Source: Actinomadura_C alba
GTDB lineage: Bacteria > Actinomycetota > Actinomycetes > Streptosporangiales > Streptosporangiaceae
Assembly: GCF_039530285.1 (NCBI RefSeq)
Contig: NZ_BAAAOK010000013.1
Location: 166,747 to 230,746, forward strand
Length of the DNA stretch: 64,000 nt
Direction: 5' to 3'
Shown here: piece after piece, positions 42,772-49,909 of the stretch
Layout of the letters: each line of letters begins with the position of its first letter
Position numbering within the stretch: the stretch's first letter is position 1
Made by a program: the position numbers and the translations under genes
Notes under the pieces: model-generated
What the model was told of the DNA's origin: nothing
What the model saw: only the letters and a program-made list of their open reading frames with translations
Database searches by the model: none

Positions 42772-43161
42772 ATGAGCACGCGGCACATCAACCCCGAGGG
42801 GCTCCACCGCAGCCCGGCCTTCAGCCAGGCCGTCGTGGTCGAACAGCCGGCGAAGACCATCTACATCGGCGGGCAGAACGGCGTCGACGCCGACGGCAAG
42901 GTCGTCGGCCCCACGGTCGGGGAACAGGCCAGGCAGGCGTTCCGCAACCTCGCGACCATCTTGGAGAGCGAGGGCGCGAGCCTGGCCAACATCGTGCACT
43001 GGTCCATCGCCGTGGTGGACGGCCACACGTTCGACGAGGGTGTGGCCGCCTTCCAGCAGGTGTGGAACCCGGCCGACCCACCGCCGGCCATCACGGTCCA
43101 CGTCGTCGCCGGCCTAGGCCCCGGATTCCTCGTCGAGATCGACGCCATCGCCGTCGTGTGA
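42772..43161 (+). CDS. RidA/YjgF-family protein
   Basis: A 129-residue Rid-family protein (2-aminoacrylate/imine deaminase fold). It contains the family trajectory VVVEQPAKTIYIGGQNGVDA, a helix GEQARQAFRNLATILES, VHWSIAVVDG and a C-terminal strand set. The catalytic Arg of RidA is not found at the usual PPAR-T position (the sequence reads ADPPPAITVHVV), so it may not be a true deaminase. Strong ribosome site GAGGAGG. Probably regulated by the CGNR protein. Confidence 0.88.
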   Translation: MSTRHINPEGLHRSPAFSQAVVVEQPAKTIYIGGQNGVDADGKVVGPTVGEQARQAFRNLATILESEGASLANIVHWSIAVVDGHTFDEGVAAFQQVWNPADPPPAITVHVVAGLGPGFLVEIDAIAVV

Positions 43162-43245
43162 CACCCCGGGGGGCTACTCCCGGGGGGACCGTCCACCCGT
43201 CGTCGGATTGGCTCGGTGCGCCCGCGCGCCATGTCCTCCGTTGAG

Positions 43246-44397
43246 CTATCGGGCCTTATGGCTGGGCGGAGGCGGGGTCCAGCGCGCTGTCGGTGCAGGT
43301 ACTCCAAAGTCGGCTCTGAGCTCTTGGGGGATGGCGTAGTGCATGACACGTCCCCGGGTCAGCGACGACAGTTCCAGCATCGTGACCAGGTGGCCGAGCC
43401 GATCGGACAGTTGCGCGGCCCACGGGCCGCGGTCTTCGAACCGTTCGAGTGCGCCTAGGAGCGCCGGCCCGATCTTGATGACCGAGTCCCAGCGGGACCG
43501 GGGCACCTCAAGCCAGTCGGCAGGGGTGTCGCCGATCAGGTAGCGGATGAGTGCGGGTACGACGGGGTCCAGGAGTGTTCCGGGTACGACCTGTTCGTAC
43601 ATCTCGATCAGCTGCCGGGTCAGGTGCGCCCCTTCGGGAGAGGGGCCCATGTGGCGGGTCATGTACTGGTCGGAGAAGTGACGGGCCGCCTGCAGGTCCG
43701 CGGGGATGGTCTCGGGGTCACAGCCGAGGATGACGCCGACGACGCGCCAGGCGTAGTAGTAGGCCTCGGCACCTTGCGGGGTGATGTGGACACCCATCCG
43801 GTGGAGAGCGTCCAGGACCTGGAGGCTGAACATCATCAGCCCGCCGAGCATGTCCTCCTGGCAGATCGGGACGGGCTCCGGCCACCGGCCTTCCTGCCGC
43901 AGGTGACGGCGGATGGAGGCGTGCAGCAGCCGGACCTTCTGCGCCGCCGGCAGGAACCGGCCGCCGGCCTCGAAGGCCCCCGGCTGCATGAGGTAGACGG
44001 TGAACTGCCCGGTCTCGGCCATCCGCCGGGCCGGGTAGTCGAGCGAATGCGTGGCCGACAGCAGTCTGGACACGTGCGGGATGACGTAGCACGCCGGCAT
44101 CGCCGCGAACGACAGGGCGGTAGAGATGTGCACGTTGTTGTCGATGAAGAACTGCCGGGCCTGCTCCATCACCCCCCAATCGACCCAGTCCGGCGGCGTC
44201 GTGGTCGCCTCCAGGTAGTCGCGGGCGGCGTCCGGTAGCCCCTCGGGCAGCGCCTGGCCAGAGGTGGTGAACCAACGCATGAGGGTGTTGAACCTGCCCA
44301 CCTCGCCGCCGGTGAACAGGGCATCGACGGTCGCGTCGGCGAGCGGGTCGCCCTTGAGCCGCAGACCGTCCATGTACTCATCGGTGTAGTCATCCAT
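43246..44397 (-). CDS. MpaB/DUF2236-family oxygenase
   Basis: A 383-residue oxygenase of the MpaB/latex-clearing (DUF2236) family, heme-dependent in characterised members. Family-like segments are RFNTLMRWFTTSGQALPEG, ALSFAAMPACYVIPHVSRLL, RRMAETGQFTVYLMQPGAF and VRLLHASIRRHLRQEGRWPE, which carries the conserved His and Arg. The start overlaps the prenyl synthase stop by 8 nt. With a prenyl synthase upstream, an isoprenoid substrate is plausible (inference). Confidence 0.88.
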   Translation of the reverse strand: MDDYTDEYMDGLRLKGDPLADATVDALFTGGEVGRFNTLMRWFTTSGQALPEGLPDAARDYLEATTTPPDWVDWGVMEQARQFFIDNNVHISTALSFAAMPACYVIPHVSRLLSATHSLDYPARRMAETGQFTVYLMQPGAFEAGGRFLPAAQKVRLLHASIRRHLRQEGRWPEPVPICQEDMLGGLMMFSLQVLDALHRMGVHITPQGAEAYYYAWRVVGVILGCDPETIPADLQAARHFSDQYMTRHMGPSPEGAHLTRQLIEMYEQVVPGTLLDPVVPALIRYLIGDTPADWLEVPRSRWDSVIKIGPALLGALERFEDRGPWAAQLSDRLGHLVTMLELSSLTRGRVMHYAIPQELRADFGVPAPTARWTPPPPSHKAR

Positions 44398-45379
44398 CCG
44401 CGGTCACCTCACAGATCAGTCGAGTCAGAGCATCGGCGGCACTCGATTCCAGCCGGGACTTTTCAATCGCCGCCTGCGCGCTCCGCGCGCGTTCGGTGAT
44501 CATCTGGTGGACTCCCGCACGCGCACCCGACCGCTGCATGATCCCCCGGATCTCCGTGGCGTCGGCTGGGGTGAACGGCCCGTCGAGCAGGTCACGTAGT
44601 CGCCGCCGGTCGGGCTCGGACGCCCCGGTCAAGGTCAGGGCCAGCAGAGCGGTCGGCTTGCGGCCCGCCAGGTCGTCCAGCTGCGATTTCCCGGTTCGTA
44701 CCGGGTCCCCGAACACTCCCCACAAGTCGTCTCGTAACTGAAACGCCTCCCCGAGCGGACGCGCGTAGGCCGCCAGCGCGTCCAGAGTCGCGGGGGACGC
44801 GCCCCCGAGCACCGCACCGATCTGCAGGGGCCGTTCGACGGTGTAGGAGCCGGTCTTGAACCGCACGATCGTCAGGGATCGGGCCATGTCAGAGGCGGCT
44901 CCTGTGCGCAGGATCTCCAGGCATTCACCTGCCACCAGCTCACGGCCCATCGCCGTCCACAGCGGCACCGCCCTGGCCAGGAAAGCCCTTGGGAGGCCGG
45001 AAGTGTGGAACAACTGGCCGGCCCATGCCATCAGCAGGTCACCGATCATGATGGCCAGGGCGTCGCCGAGCTTCTCGTGTGCCGTGGGCCGGCCACGTCG
45101 CATCGGGCTGCAGTCGATGATGTCGTCATGGACGATGGCCGCGGCGTGCACCAACTCCAATGCCGCCGCGGCGCGGATCATGGCGTCGGTGTCGGGCTGC
45201 CCCGCCGCCCGCCAGCCCCAATAACAGAACACCGGCCGTATTCGCTTGCCCCCCGTGACCGAGATCCGCATCTGGTCGGCGACGGGCTCGAGCTCAGCGT
45301 CCAGCGCCAGCAACTCGGCGATCTCGGTCTCGACGAACGCCTCCAACGCCCGGTCAACACGGACCCGAAGGTCAACCAT
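44390..45379 (-). CDS. Polyprenyl (farnesyl/geranylgeranyl-type) diphosphate synthase
   Basis: A 329-residue all-helical trans-prenyltransferase. First Asp-rich motif is IVHDDIIDCSPMRRG and the second FQLRDDLWGVFGD; GKRIRP and the RRG phosphate-binding residues are present. It elongates IPP onto allylic diphosphates; chain length cannot be read safely. The ATG at 45379 overlaps the small upstream gene by 8 nt. No terpene cyclase or encapsulin is adjacent, although related synthases are encapsulin cargo in Streptomyces. Confidence 0.92.
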   Translation of the reverse strand: MVDLRVRVDRALEAFVETEIAELLALDAELEPVADQMRISVTGGKRIRPVFCYWGWRAAGQPDTDAMIRAAAALELVHAAAIVHDDIIDCSPMRRGRPTAHEKLGDALAIMIGDLLMAWAGQLFHTSGLPRAFLARAVPLWTAMGRELVAGECLEILRTGAASDMARSLTIVRFKTGSYTVERPLQIGAVLGGASPATLDALAAYARPLGEAFQLRDDLWGVFGDPVRTGKSQLDDLAGRKPTALLALTLTGASEPDRRRLRDLLDGPFTPADATEIRGIMQRSGARAGVHQMITERARSAQAAIEKSRLESSAADALTRLICEVTADG

Positions 45380-45605
45380 CGAGTTTCCGCATGGCGACCT
45401 GCCGGGCCAGCACCTCCATGTGCGCCTCCGGTGCCGTACCGGTGCGCCGCAGCGCGAGCTCGCCTCGTGCCCGCAGCTCCTGACGGACCTCCACCAGACC
45501 AGGCAGACGCCGGAACAGGCCCCGCATTCCCTCTGCCATCAGATCGGCCACCCCGGCCGCCAGATAGAGCACTTCGTCGCCCGGTGTGTTCTCACCCTGC
45601 GCCAT
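45372..45605 (-). CDS. Small protein leading the prenyl synthase operon
   Basis: A 77-residue helical protein from ATG 45605, with GAAGGTG upstream. It starts AQGENTPGDEVLYLAAGVAD and contains GLFRRLPGLVEVRQELRARG, an amphipathic basic helix. Eight-nt overlaps link it to the synthase and the synthase to the oxygenase, so the three are one operon. Unknown function; a small partner of the synthase is possible. Confidence 0.7.
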   Translation of the reverse strand: MAQGENTPGDEVLYLAAGVADLMAEGMRGLFRRLPGLVEVRQELRARGELALRRTGTAPEAHMEVLARQVAMRKLDG

Positions 45606-45870
45606 GGTCACCTTCTGTTCTTTTGACGGCACAGATAGTGATATCAGGATGATCTTTGCATGTCACCGATGTCGGCCATCAGAGCTACCTCGCTGCTACG
45701 TAATGGAACAATCGCCAACTGGGGCCTTATGCGGGGCGACGCAAGACGACGCCTCACTGCAGTTGCGCCGTACGGTCGCGACCGACGAGGTACGCCGTCT
45801 CGCGGACGACGCGCCCCCGGCCCGTCGCGCACCGGCCTGTACCACCAAGAGTTAGGACAGAATCTCGACC
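45606..45870. other. Divergent promoter region of the prenyl operon and SARP gene
   Basis: This 265-bp spacer has no credible gene. It contains lower-GC sequence near 45630-45660, likely the promoter of the minus-strand operon. I see no clear SARP heptamer repeats. Confidence 0.4.
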
Positions 45871-46716
45871 ATGCGGTTCGGGATTCTCGGAGCGGTCGAA
45901 GTCTGGGACGAGGCAGGCGCGCCGATCACGGTCGGAGGGCACCGCGTGCGGGTACTGCTGGCCCTCCTGCTCCTGAACGCGGGAAAGGTGGTGCCCGCCG
46001 AGTTCCTCATCGACACGCTGTACGGCGACAAGCCGCCCGCCGGAGCCGCCAACGCGCTCCAGTCACAGGTGTCGCGGCTGCGGCGCGGGCTGCGTGGCCT
46101 CGCCGAGGTCAAGCTGCTGCCCGCCGGGTACCGGCTGGTCGTCCCGCCGGATCAGGTGGACGCACACCGGTTCCTGCGGCTCGTGGCGGCGGCGGCCGCT
46201 GAGGCACCCGCCGGGAAGGCCGCGCTGCTGGACGAGGCACTCGGGCTGTGGCGGGGGCCGGCACTCGCCGACGTGCCCGAGGTGCGGGCGCAGGCCGTAC
46301 GGCTGGAGGAGGCGCGCGTCACCGCCGTGGAGGACCGCGCCGAGGCCGGGCTCGCCCTGGGCGGCCACCGGGACCTGGTCGCGCCGCTGCGGGAACTCGT
46401 CGACGCGCACTCCCTGCGGGAACGGCCGCGCGCGCTGCTGATGCGCGCGCTGTACGGCACGGGACGGCAGAGCGAGGCGCTCGAGGTGTTCGAGCAGACC
46501 CGCCGGATGCTCGCGGAAGAGGTGGGCACGGACCCGTCGGCCAAGCTCGCCGCCGTTCACCTCTCCATCCTGCGGGCGGAAGGCGAATCGACCGTCCCGG
46601 CGTCCGAGCGCCGTCATCTCGACATGAGCGACACGAAAGCCCAGATACCGAGCGGCATTCAGTGTCGGCGGAACCACCACCGAGCGGCTCATGGGTGGTG
46701 GTTTCGCCGACACTGA
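45871..46716 (+). CDS. SARP-family regulator, C-terminally truncated
   Basis: A 281-residue frame. Residues 1-95 are an OmpR-type DNA-binding domain (MRFGILGAVEVWDEAGAPIT...QSQVSRLRRGL) and 96-246 the BTAD domain (VDAHRFLRLV to DPSAKLAAVHLSILRAE), typical of AfsR/SARP activators. After about residue 247 the sequence leaves the family. It runs through the 28-bp repeat (46609-46636) and a long hairpin and stops inside the hairpin. AfsR-type proteins normally continue into an NB-ARC ATPase; small SARPs stop near here, so the remaining part could still function. Confidence 0.82.
   Translation: MRFGILGAVEVWDEAGAPITVGGHRVRVLLALLLLNAGKVVPAEFLIDTLYGDKPPAGAANALQSQVSRLRRGLRGLAEVKLLPAGYRLVVPPDQVDAHRFLRLVAAAAAEAPAGKAALLDEALGLWRGPALADVPEVRAQAVRLEEARVTAVEDRAEAGLALGGHRDLVAPLRELVDAHSLRERPRALLMRALYGTGRQSEALEVFEQTRRMLAEEVGTDPSAKLAAVHLSILRAEGESTVPASERRHLDMSDTKAQIPSGIQCRRNHHRAAHGWWFRRH
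46609..46636 (+). repeat. 28-bp dispersed repeat, copy 1 (SARP break point)
   Basis: CGCCGTCATC-T-CGACATGAG continues with CGACACGA and matches 48409-48436 at 27 of 28 positions. It marks the exact place where SARP family similarity ends. Confidence 0.7.
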
Positions 46717-46717
46717 A
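46658..46717. repeat. 24-bp stem inverted repeat
   Basis: The arms 46658-46681 and 46694-46717 are complementary over 24 positions with one G-T mismatch and a 12-nt loop. The arms hold GTGTCGGCGGAACCACC. It contains the SARP stop codon and may act as its terminator or be the end of a decayed mobile element. Confidence 0.75.
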
Positions 46718-46766
46718 CACCCTTCGGTGATGCGGGACGGCAAGCACGAGACCCTTGCCGACGTGG

Positions 46767-47183
46767 TCAGGACTCGTCGAAGGTCCAGGAGAACACCGCC
46801 TGGCCGTCCTCTTCTTCCTTGGCGAAACGTTGGTAAGTGCGGCGGGCCGCCGTGTTGCCCTCGTCGGTGATGACCCACATGCCGTAGCAGCCACGTTCCC
46901 GCGCCAGGTCGGCAAGTGCCGCCACCAGGGCCGCAGCGATGCCCCGCCTGCGGTACGGCTCGTCCACGCCGAGCTCGTAGACGAACATCTCGGTGCCCTT
47001 GTCGGGATGCGTCATCTCGACTCCGGTGATCATCCCGGCCGGCACTCCGTCCTCGTACGCGAGAAGGAGATGGTGCCCAGCGTCAGCGAGGAACCGTCTG
47101 GTGGGCTCTTCGAGGGGCGGCTCGTCGAAAAGGTGGCCGGCGGCCTCGACCGCCTCGAACCGGGTGATGCGGCGGCTGTCCAC
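46767..47183 (-). CDS. GNAT N-acetyltransferase, AAC(3)-I-like
   Basis: A 138-residue acetyltransferase from GTG 47183; the frame extends to 47273 with a repetitive SAFRE-type stretch that looks non-native. CoA-binding motif A is YELGVDEPYRRRGIAAALVA, preceded by strand GMITGVEMTHPDKGTEMFVY and followed by CYGMWVITDEGNTAARRTYQ. The pattern resembles AAC(3)-I/Fortimicin-type enzymes, but a substrate cannot be assigned. Confidence 0.85.
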   Translation of the reverse strand: MDSRRITRFEAVEAAGHLFDEPPLEEPTRRFLADAGHHLLLAYEDGVPAGMITGVEMTHPDKGTEMFVYELGVDEPYRRRGIAAALVAALADLARERGCYGMWVITDEGNTAARRTYQRFAKEEEDGQAVFSWTFDES

Positions 47184-47289
47184 GCCGCGAGTCTGACATC
47201 GGTCGGTCGAAGGGCACGCTTCCTTTTCTCTGAAGGCGGATCGCATCTCGCGGAAGGCCGATCGCAGCGACACTGCTGTCCGTGACGAT

Positions 47290-47873
47290 CAACGAGAACG
47301 ACGGCCCGCGAGACCACCGCATCGCGACGAGGCTCCCGCCCGGTCCTCGCCATCGGCACCTGGGGCCTGGAGACCGTTGATCTGCTCACCGACCCCGACC
47401 CGGCCGTCCGCGTCTGCGCGGCGCTGGCCCCCGCCTGCGCCGACGATCGGCGCGCCACACAGGTGCTCCTCGAAGCGCTGACCGATCCCGAGGAGGTCAA
47501 CGGCTGGTTCCCCGAACGGTTGCCCAACGGTCAATTGCTCCGCGTTCTCACCCTGGTGAGGACCGTCGCCGAACGCGCCGAGACGTTCGAGGAGGTGCTG
47601 CCGACCCTGCTGGCGTTGCTGCCCTACCTCACGCCCGCGGCGCGGAACGGCTTCGCTTTCTCCGACGGATTCGGCATGTTCGCCGCCTTGCGGGCGAGGG
47701 CCTTCCTCCACGGCGTCACACCCGGAATGACACTGACCGCGGCTCAGCGGAGCTTCCTTCTCGCCGTCGTCGACCGCCTCGGCGACGCCGACACGGCGCT
47801 CAACTGGTGGTACCAGGATCCCTGGGACGCCACAGAGGACCGTGCCGTGCTCAGGCGGCTGCTGAGCACCTGA
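47290..47873 (+). pseudogene. HEAT-repeat-like protein, 5' end missing
   Basis: An open frame without a usable start reads VLAIGTWGLETVDLLTDPDP, VRVCAALAPACADDRRATQV, and continues to RLGDADTALNWWYQDPWDAT, stop 47873. It has the alternating helices of a HEAT-like protein C terminus. The only internal start is a GTG at 47463, which would delete the first repeats. I treat it as a 5'-truncated gene. Confidence 0.5.
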
Positions 47874-47892
47874 AGCTCGCCCGACGGCGGGA

Positions 47893-47922
47893 GTTATAGG
47901 TGATCGAGAAGTCCGAGCGCCG
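47893..47922 (-). pseudogene. 30-bp relic of a YceI gene
   Basis: The 30 bp match 49165-49194 in the intact YceI gene at 29 positions and encode RRSDFSITYN in the minus strand. It directly abuts the palindrome at 47925. Confidence 0.6.
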
Positions 47923-47924
47923 CA

Positions 47925-47960
47925 GATCGTGCAGTTGTTCGCGCGAACAACTGCATGATC
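47925..47960. repeat. REP-like palindrome, second copy
   Basis: GATCGTGCAGTTGTTCGC is followed without a loop by GCGAACAACTGCATGATC (18-bp arms, one mismatch), then ACGGCGGGGG. The arm is the same as in the insertion inside jetC. Confidence 0.8.
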
Positions 47961-48408
47961 ACGGCGGGGGTGCTGCGATGAACACGAACTCGCGACCTGG
48001 GCGGTCGGGGGCTTCGCGCACGTCCAGCACGCGATAGCCGTCCGCGACCAGGTTCGTCTCCACCTCGTCGCGGTTGCGGAACCGAAGGGTCGAGTCCGAC
48101 GTGACGACCGCGCCGTCCGCCACGAACCTGTAGGTGTAGCGGAACGAGACGAACGGAAGGCTCACGTCGGTGAGTTCGAAACGCCGCTCCACTGGCCCGA
48201 TCCCTGGGACATCGAGGGTGACCTGAGCGGTATCGGCCGCCCATTCCTCCCAAGCCCGAAACTCAGGACGCCTGGTCTCGAACACGAGGTGACCACCTCG
48301 GCGAAGTACGGCGTGGATGCCCCGGAGAGTCTGCGACCAGCCGTCATCGGTGAGGAAGACCTGCGCCACGCTCCTCACCGCCCGCTGCTCTCTCTCCGTC
48401 CCCGCGGT
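47959..48408 (-). pseudogene. Class I methyltransferase, N-terminal half missing
   Basis: The frame reads VAQVFLTDDGWSQTLRGIHA, VLRRGGHLVFETRRPEFRAW and continues to GREFVFIAAPPP, the C-terminal half of a SAM-dependent methyltransferase. The N-terminal part with the DxGCG SAM motif is gone. Similarity stops where the 28-bp repeat begins (48409). The stop region overlaps the palindrome. Confidence 0.65.
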
Positions 48409-48436
48409 CGCCGTCATCACGACATGAGCGACACGA
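48409..48436 (+). repeat. 28-bp dispersed repeat, copy 2 (methyltransferase break point)
   Basis: Matches 46609-46636 at 27 of 28 positions and lies at the 5' break of the methyltransferase fragment. Confidence 0.7.
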
Positions 48437-48607
48437 GTAATCGACGAGTCGCGCAGCGGGCCGGCCGGCCACCGATGTGTGTCGCCGGCCCGCCGGGCCA
48501 CGGATTCCTCCACGCTTCCACCCTGGTGAGGCTGCCTGCGGGCGAAATTGGCGGCAGCGGCTGCTCGGCCTTATCACGGCGCACGGGGGTTGCTAGCATC
48601 TTGGTCC

Positions 48608-49030
48608 ATGTCAGAACGGCGAATCAGCAAGTTCGGCCCGCAGATTCAAGGGTATCTGGATTCCGGTGAACGACTTCTCGATGTGACCATGGCCATCGCC
48701 GTCAAGACGGCTCCCAAAGGTTTTACTCAGAAGTACGCCGGCCCGATTGTCGGGACGGGAGCCCAAACGGCAAACCGGCTACTAAATGACATGCCGAAAC
48801 GGACATCCGGGGTGGTCTGCGTGACCGATCAGCGGATGCTCTTTTTCGGCATCACCGCATTCTCGAAGGTCAAGAAGATGTGGTGGGGGGTTCCGCGCAA
48901 TGAAGTAGGCGGAGTCGAGCCCGGGGACCTCTTGTTCGCCGTGCGTTTCACTGATGGCTCAATGGCGTGGTTCGGTGGTAACCGCAATGACTATGAGGCC
49001 ATTGCCTCCGCTCTCGACCAAACTGTCTGA
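48608..49030 (+). CDS. PH-domain-like small protein
   Basis: A 140-residue protein from ATG 48608. TAGCAT ends 8 nt before the start, so it is probably leaderless. The C-terminal half has strands GVVCVTDQRMLFFGIT and LLFAVRFTDGSMAWFGGNRN followed by a helix DYEAIASALD, a bacterial PH-like (bPH) arrangement. The N-terminal 60 residues are basic and mixed. It is monocistronic and function is unknown. Confidence 0.7.
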   Translation: MSERRISKFGPQIQGYLDSGERLLDVTMAIAVKTAPKGFTQKYAGPIVGTGAQTANRLLNDMPKRTSGVVCVTDQRMLFFGITAFSKVKKMWWGVPRNEVGGVEPGDLLFAVRFTDGSMAWFGGNRNDYEAIASALDQTV

Positions 49031-49068
49031 CCTAAACCTGGACCGGGAGCTCGCTGGCGATCCTGACC

Positions 49069-49893
49069 TCATCCCTGTGGCAGGCGCTCGCCCTGTACGG
49101 CCTGGATGTCGAGTTCGACCCGGAGCGTGGTACCGATGGCCACGGTCCCGGCGGACAGGATCTGGTTGTAGGTGATCGAGAAGTCCGAGCGCCGTAACTC
49201 GGTCGTCGCGCGGAACGCGGCGCGGGTGCCGCCCCATGGATCGGGTCCCGTGCCGAGATAACGCAGGTCCAGCTCCACCGGGCGCCGTACGTCCTTCAGG
49301 GACAGCTCGCCGTGAACCGTCCAGCGGTCGTTGCCCGCCGGCACGACGTGCGTGCCGGTGTAGGTGATGAGCGGGAACCGCTCGACGTCCAGGAAGTCCG
49401 CGCGGCGCAGGTGGTCGTCGCGCATGGTGTTGGCGGTGTCGACCGTGGCGGCCTTGATCTCGGCCGCCACGCGGGAGTGCTCGACGTGCTCGGCGACCTC
49501 GATGGTGCCACCGAACTCGGTGAATCGGGCGTGGATGCTGGACAGGCCCAGGTGCCGCGCGGTCACGACGACGCTGGAGTGCGCCGGGTCGATCGTCCAT
49601 GGTCCCGGCGGGGGCGGCTCGGCGCCGCCCTGGTGGGCCAGCGTGACCCTGCCGAGCTCCGCGGCCCCGCCCTGCCCGACCATCGCGGTGGAGACCGATG
49701 GCATGTAGCCCACGGCCGTGACGATCGCCGTGTACGACCCGGGCGGCAGCGGTCCGGTGCGCGCCACGCCGTCGGCGTCCGCCCGGTCGCGGGCGATCTG
49801 CTGTCCGGTCAGGTCGGTCACCGTGATCACCGCGTGCTGGATCGCCCAGCCGTTCTCGGTGACGACCCGTACGCGAAGGCCCGATGTGTCCAT
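49069..49893 (-). CDS. YceI-family protein with carboxypeptidase-regulatory-like domain
   Basis: A 274-residue protein from ATG 49893 with GGGGAG upstream. Residues 1-90 are a transthyretin-like CarboxypepD_reg domain (LRVRVVTENGWAIQHAVITV, then PPGSYTAIVTAVGY). Residues 95-270 are YceI (WTIDPAHSSVVVTARHLGLS, FPLITYTGTHV, ELRRSDFSITYNQ). YceI binds isoprenoids in a lipocalin-like barrel. There is no signal peptide, so it is cytoplasmic as annotated. It lies 16 bp after the MFS gene that carries the same type of extra domains. Confidence 0.88.
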   Translation of the reverse strand: MDTSGLRVRVVTENGWAIQHAVITVTDLTGQQIARDRADADGVARTGPLPPGSYTAIVTAVGYMPSVSTAMVGQGGAAELGRVTLAHQGGAEPPPPGPWTIDPAHSSVVVTARHLGLSSIHARFTEFGGTIEVAEHVEHSRVAAEIKAATVDTANTMRDDHLRRADFLDVERFPLITYTGTHVVPAGNDRWTVHGELSLKDVRRPVELDLRYLGTGPDPWGGTRAAFRATTELRRSDFSITYNQILSAGTVAIGTTLRVELDIQAVQGERLPQG

Positions 49894-49909
49894 TGCCGAT
49901 CCGCTCCCC

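Noticed and set aside
44390..45379. Encapsulin cargo prenyltransferase
   Set aside because: No encapsulin shell gene or clear cargo-loading tail is present, so only a general prenyl synthase call is supported.
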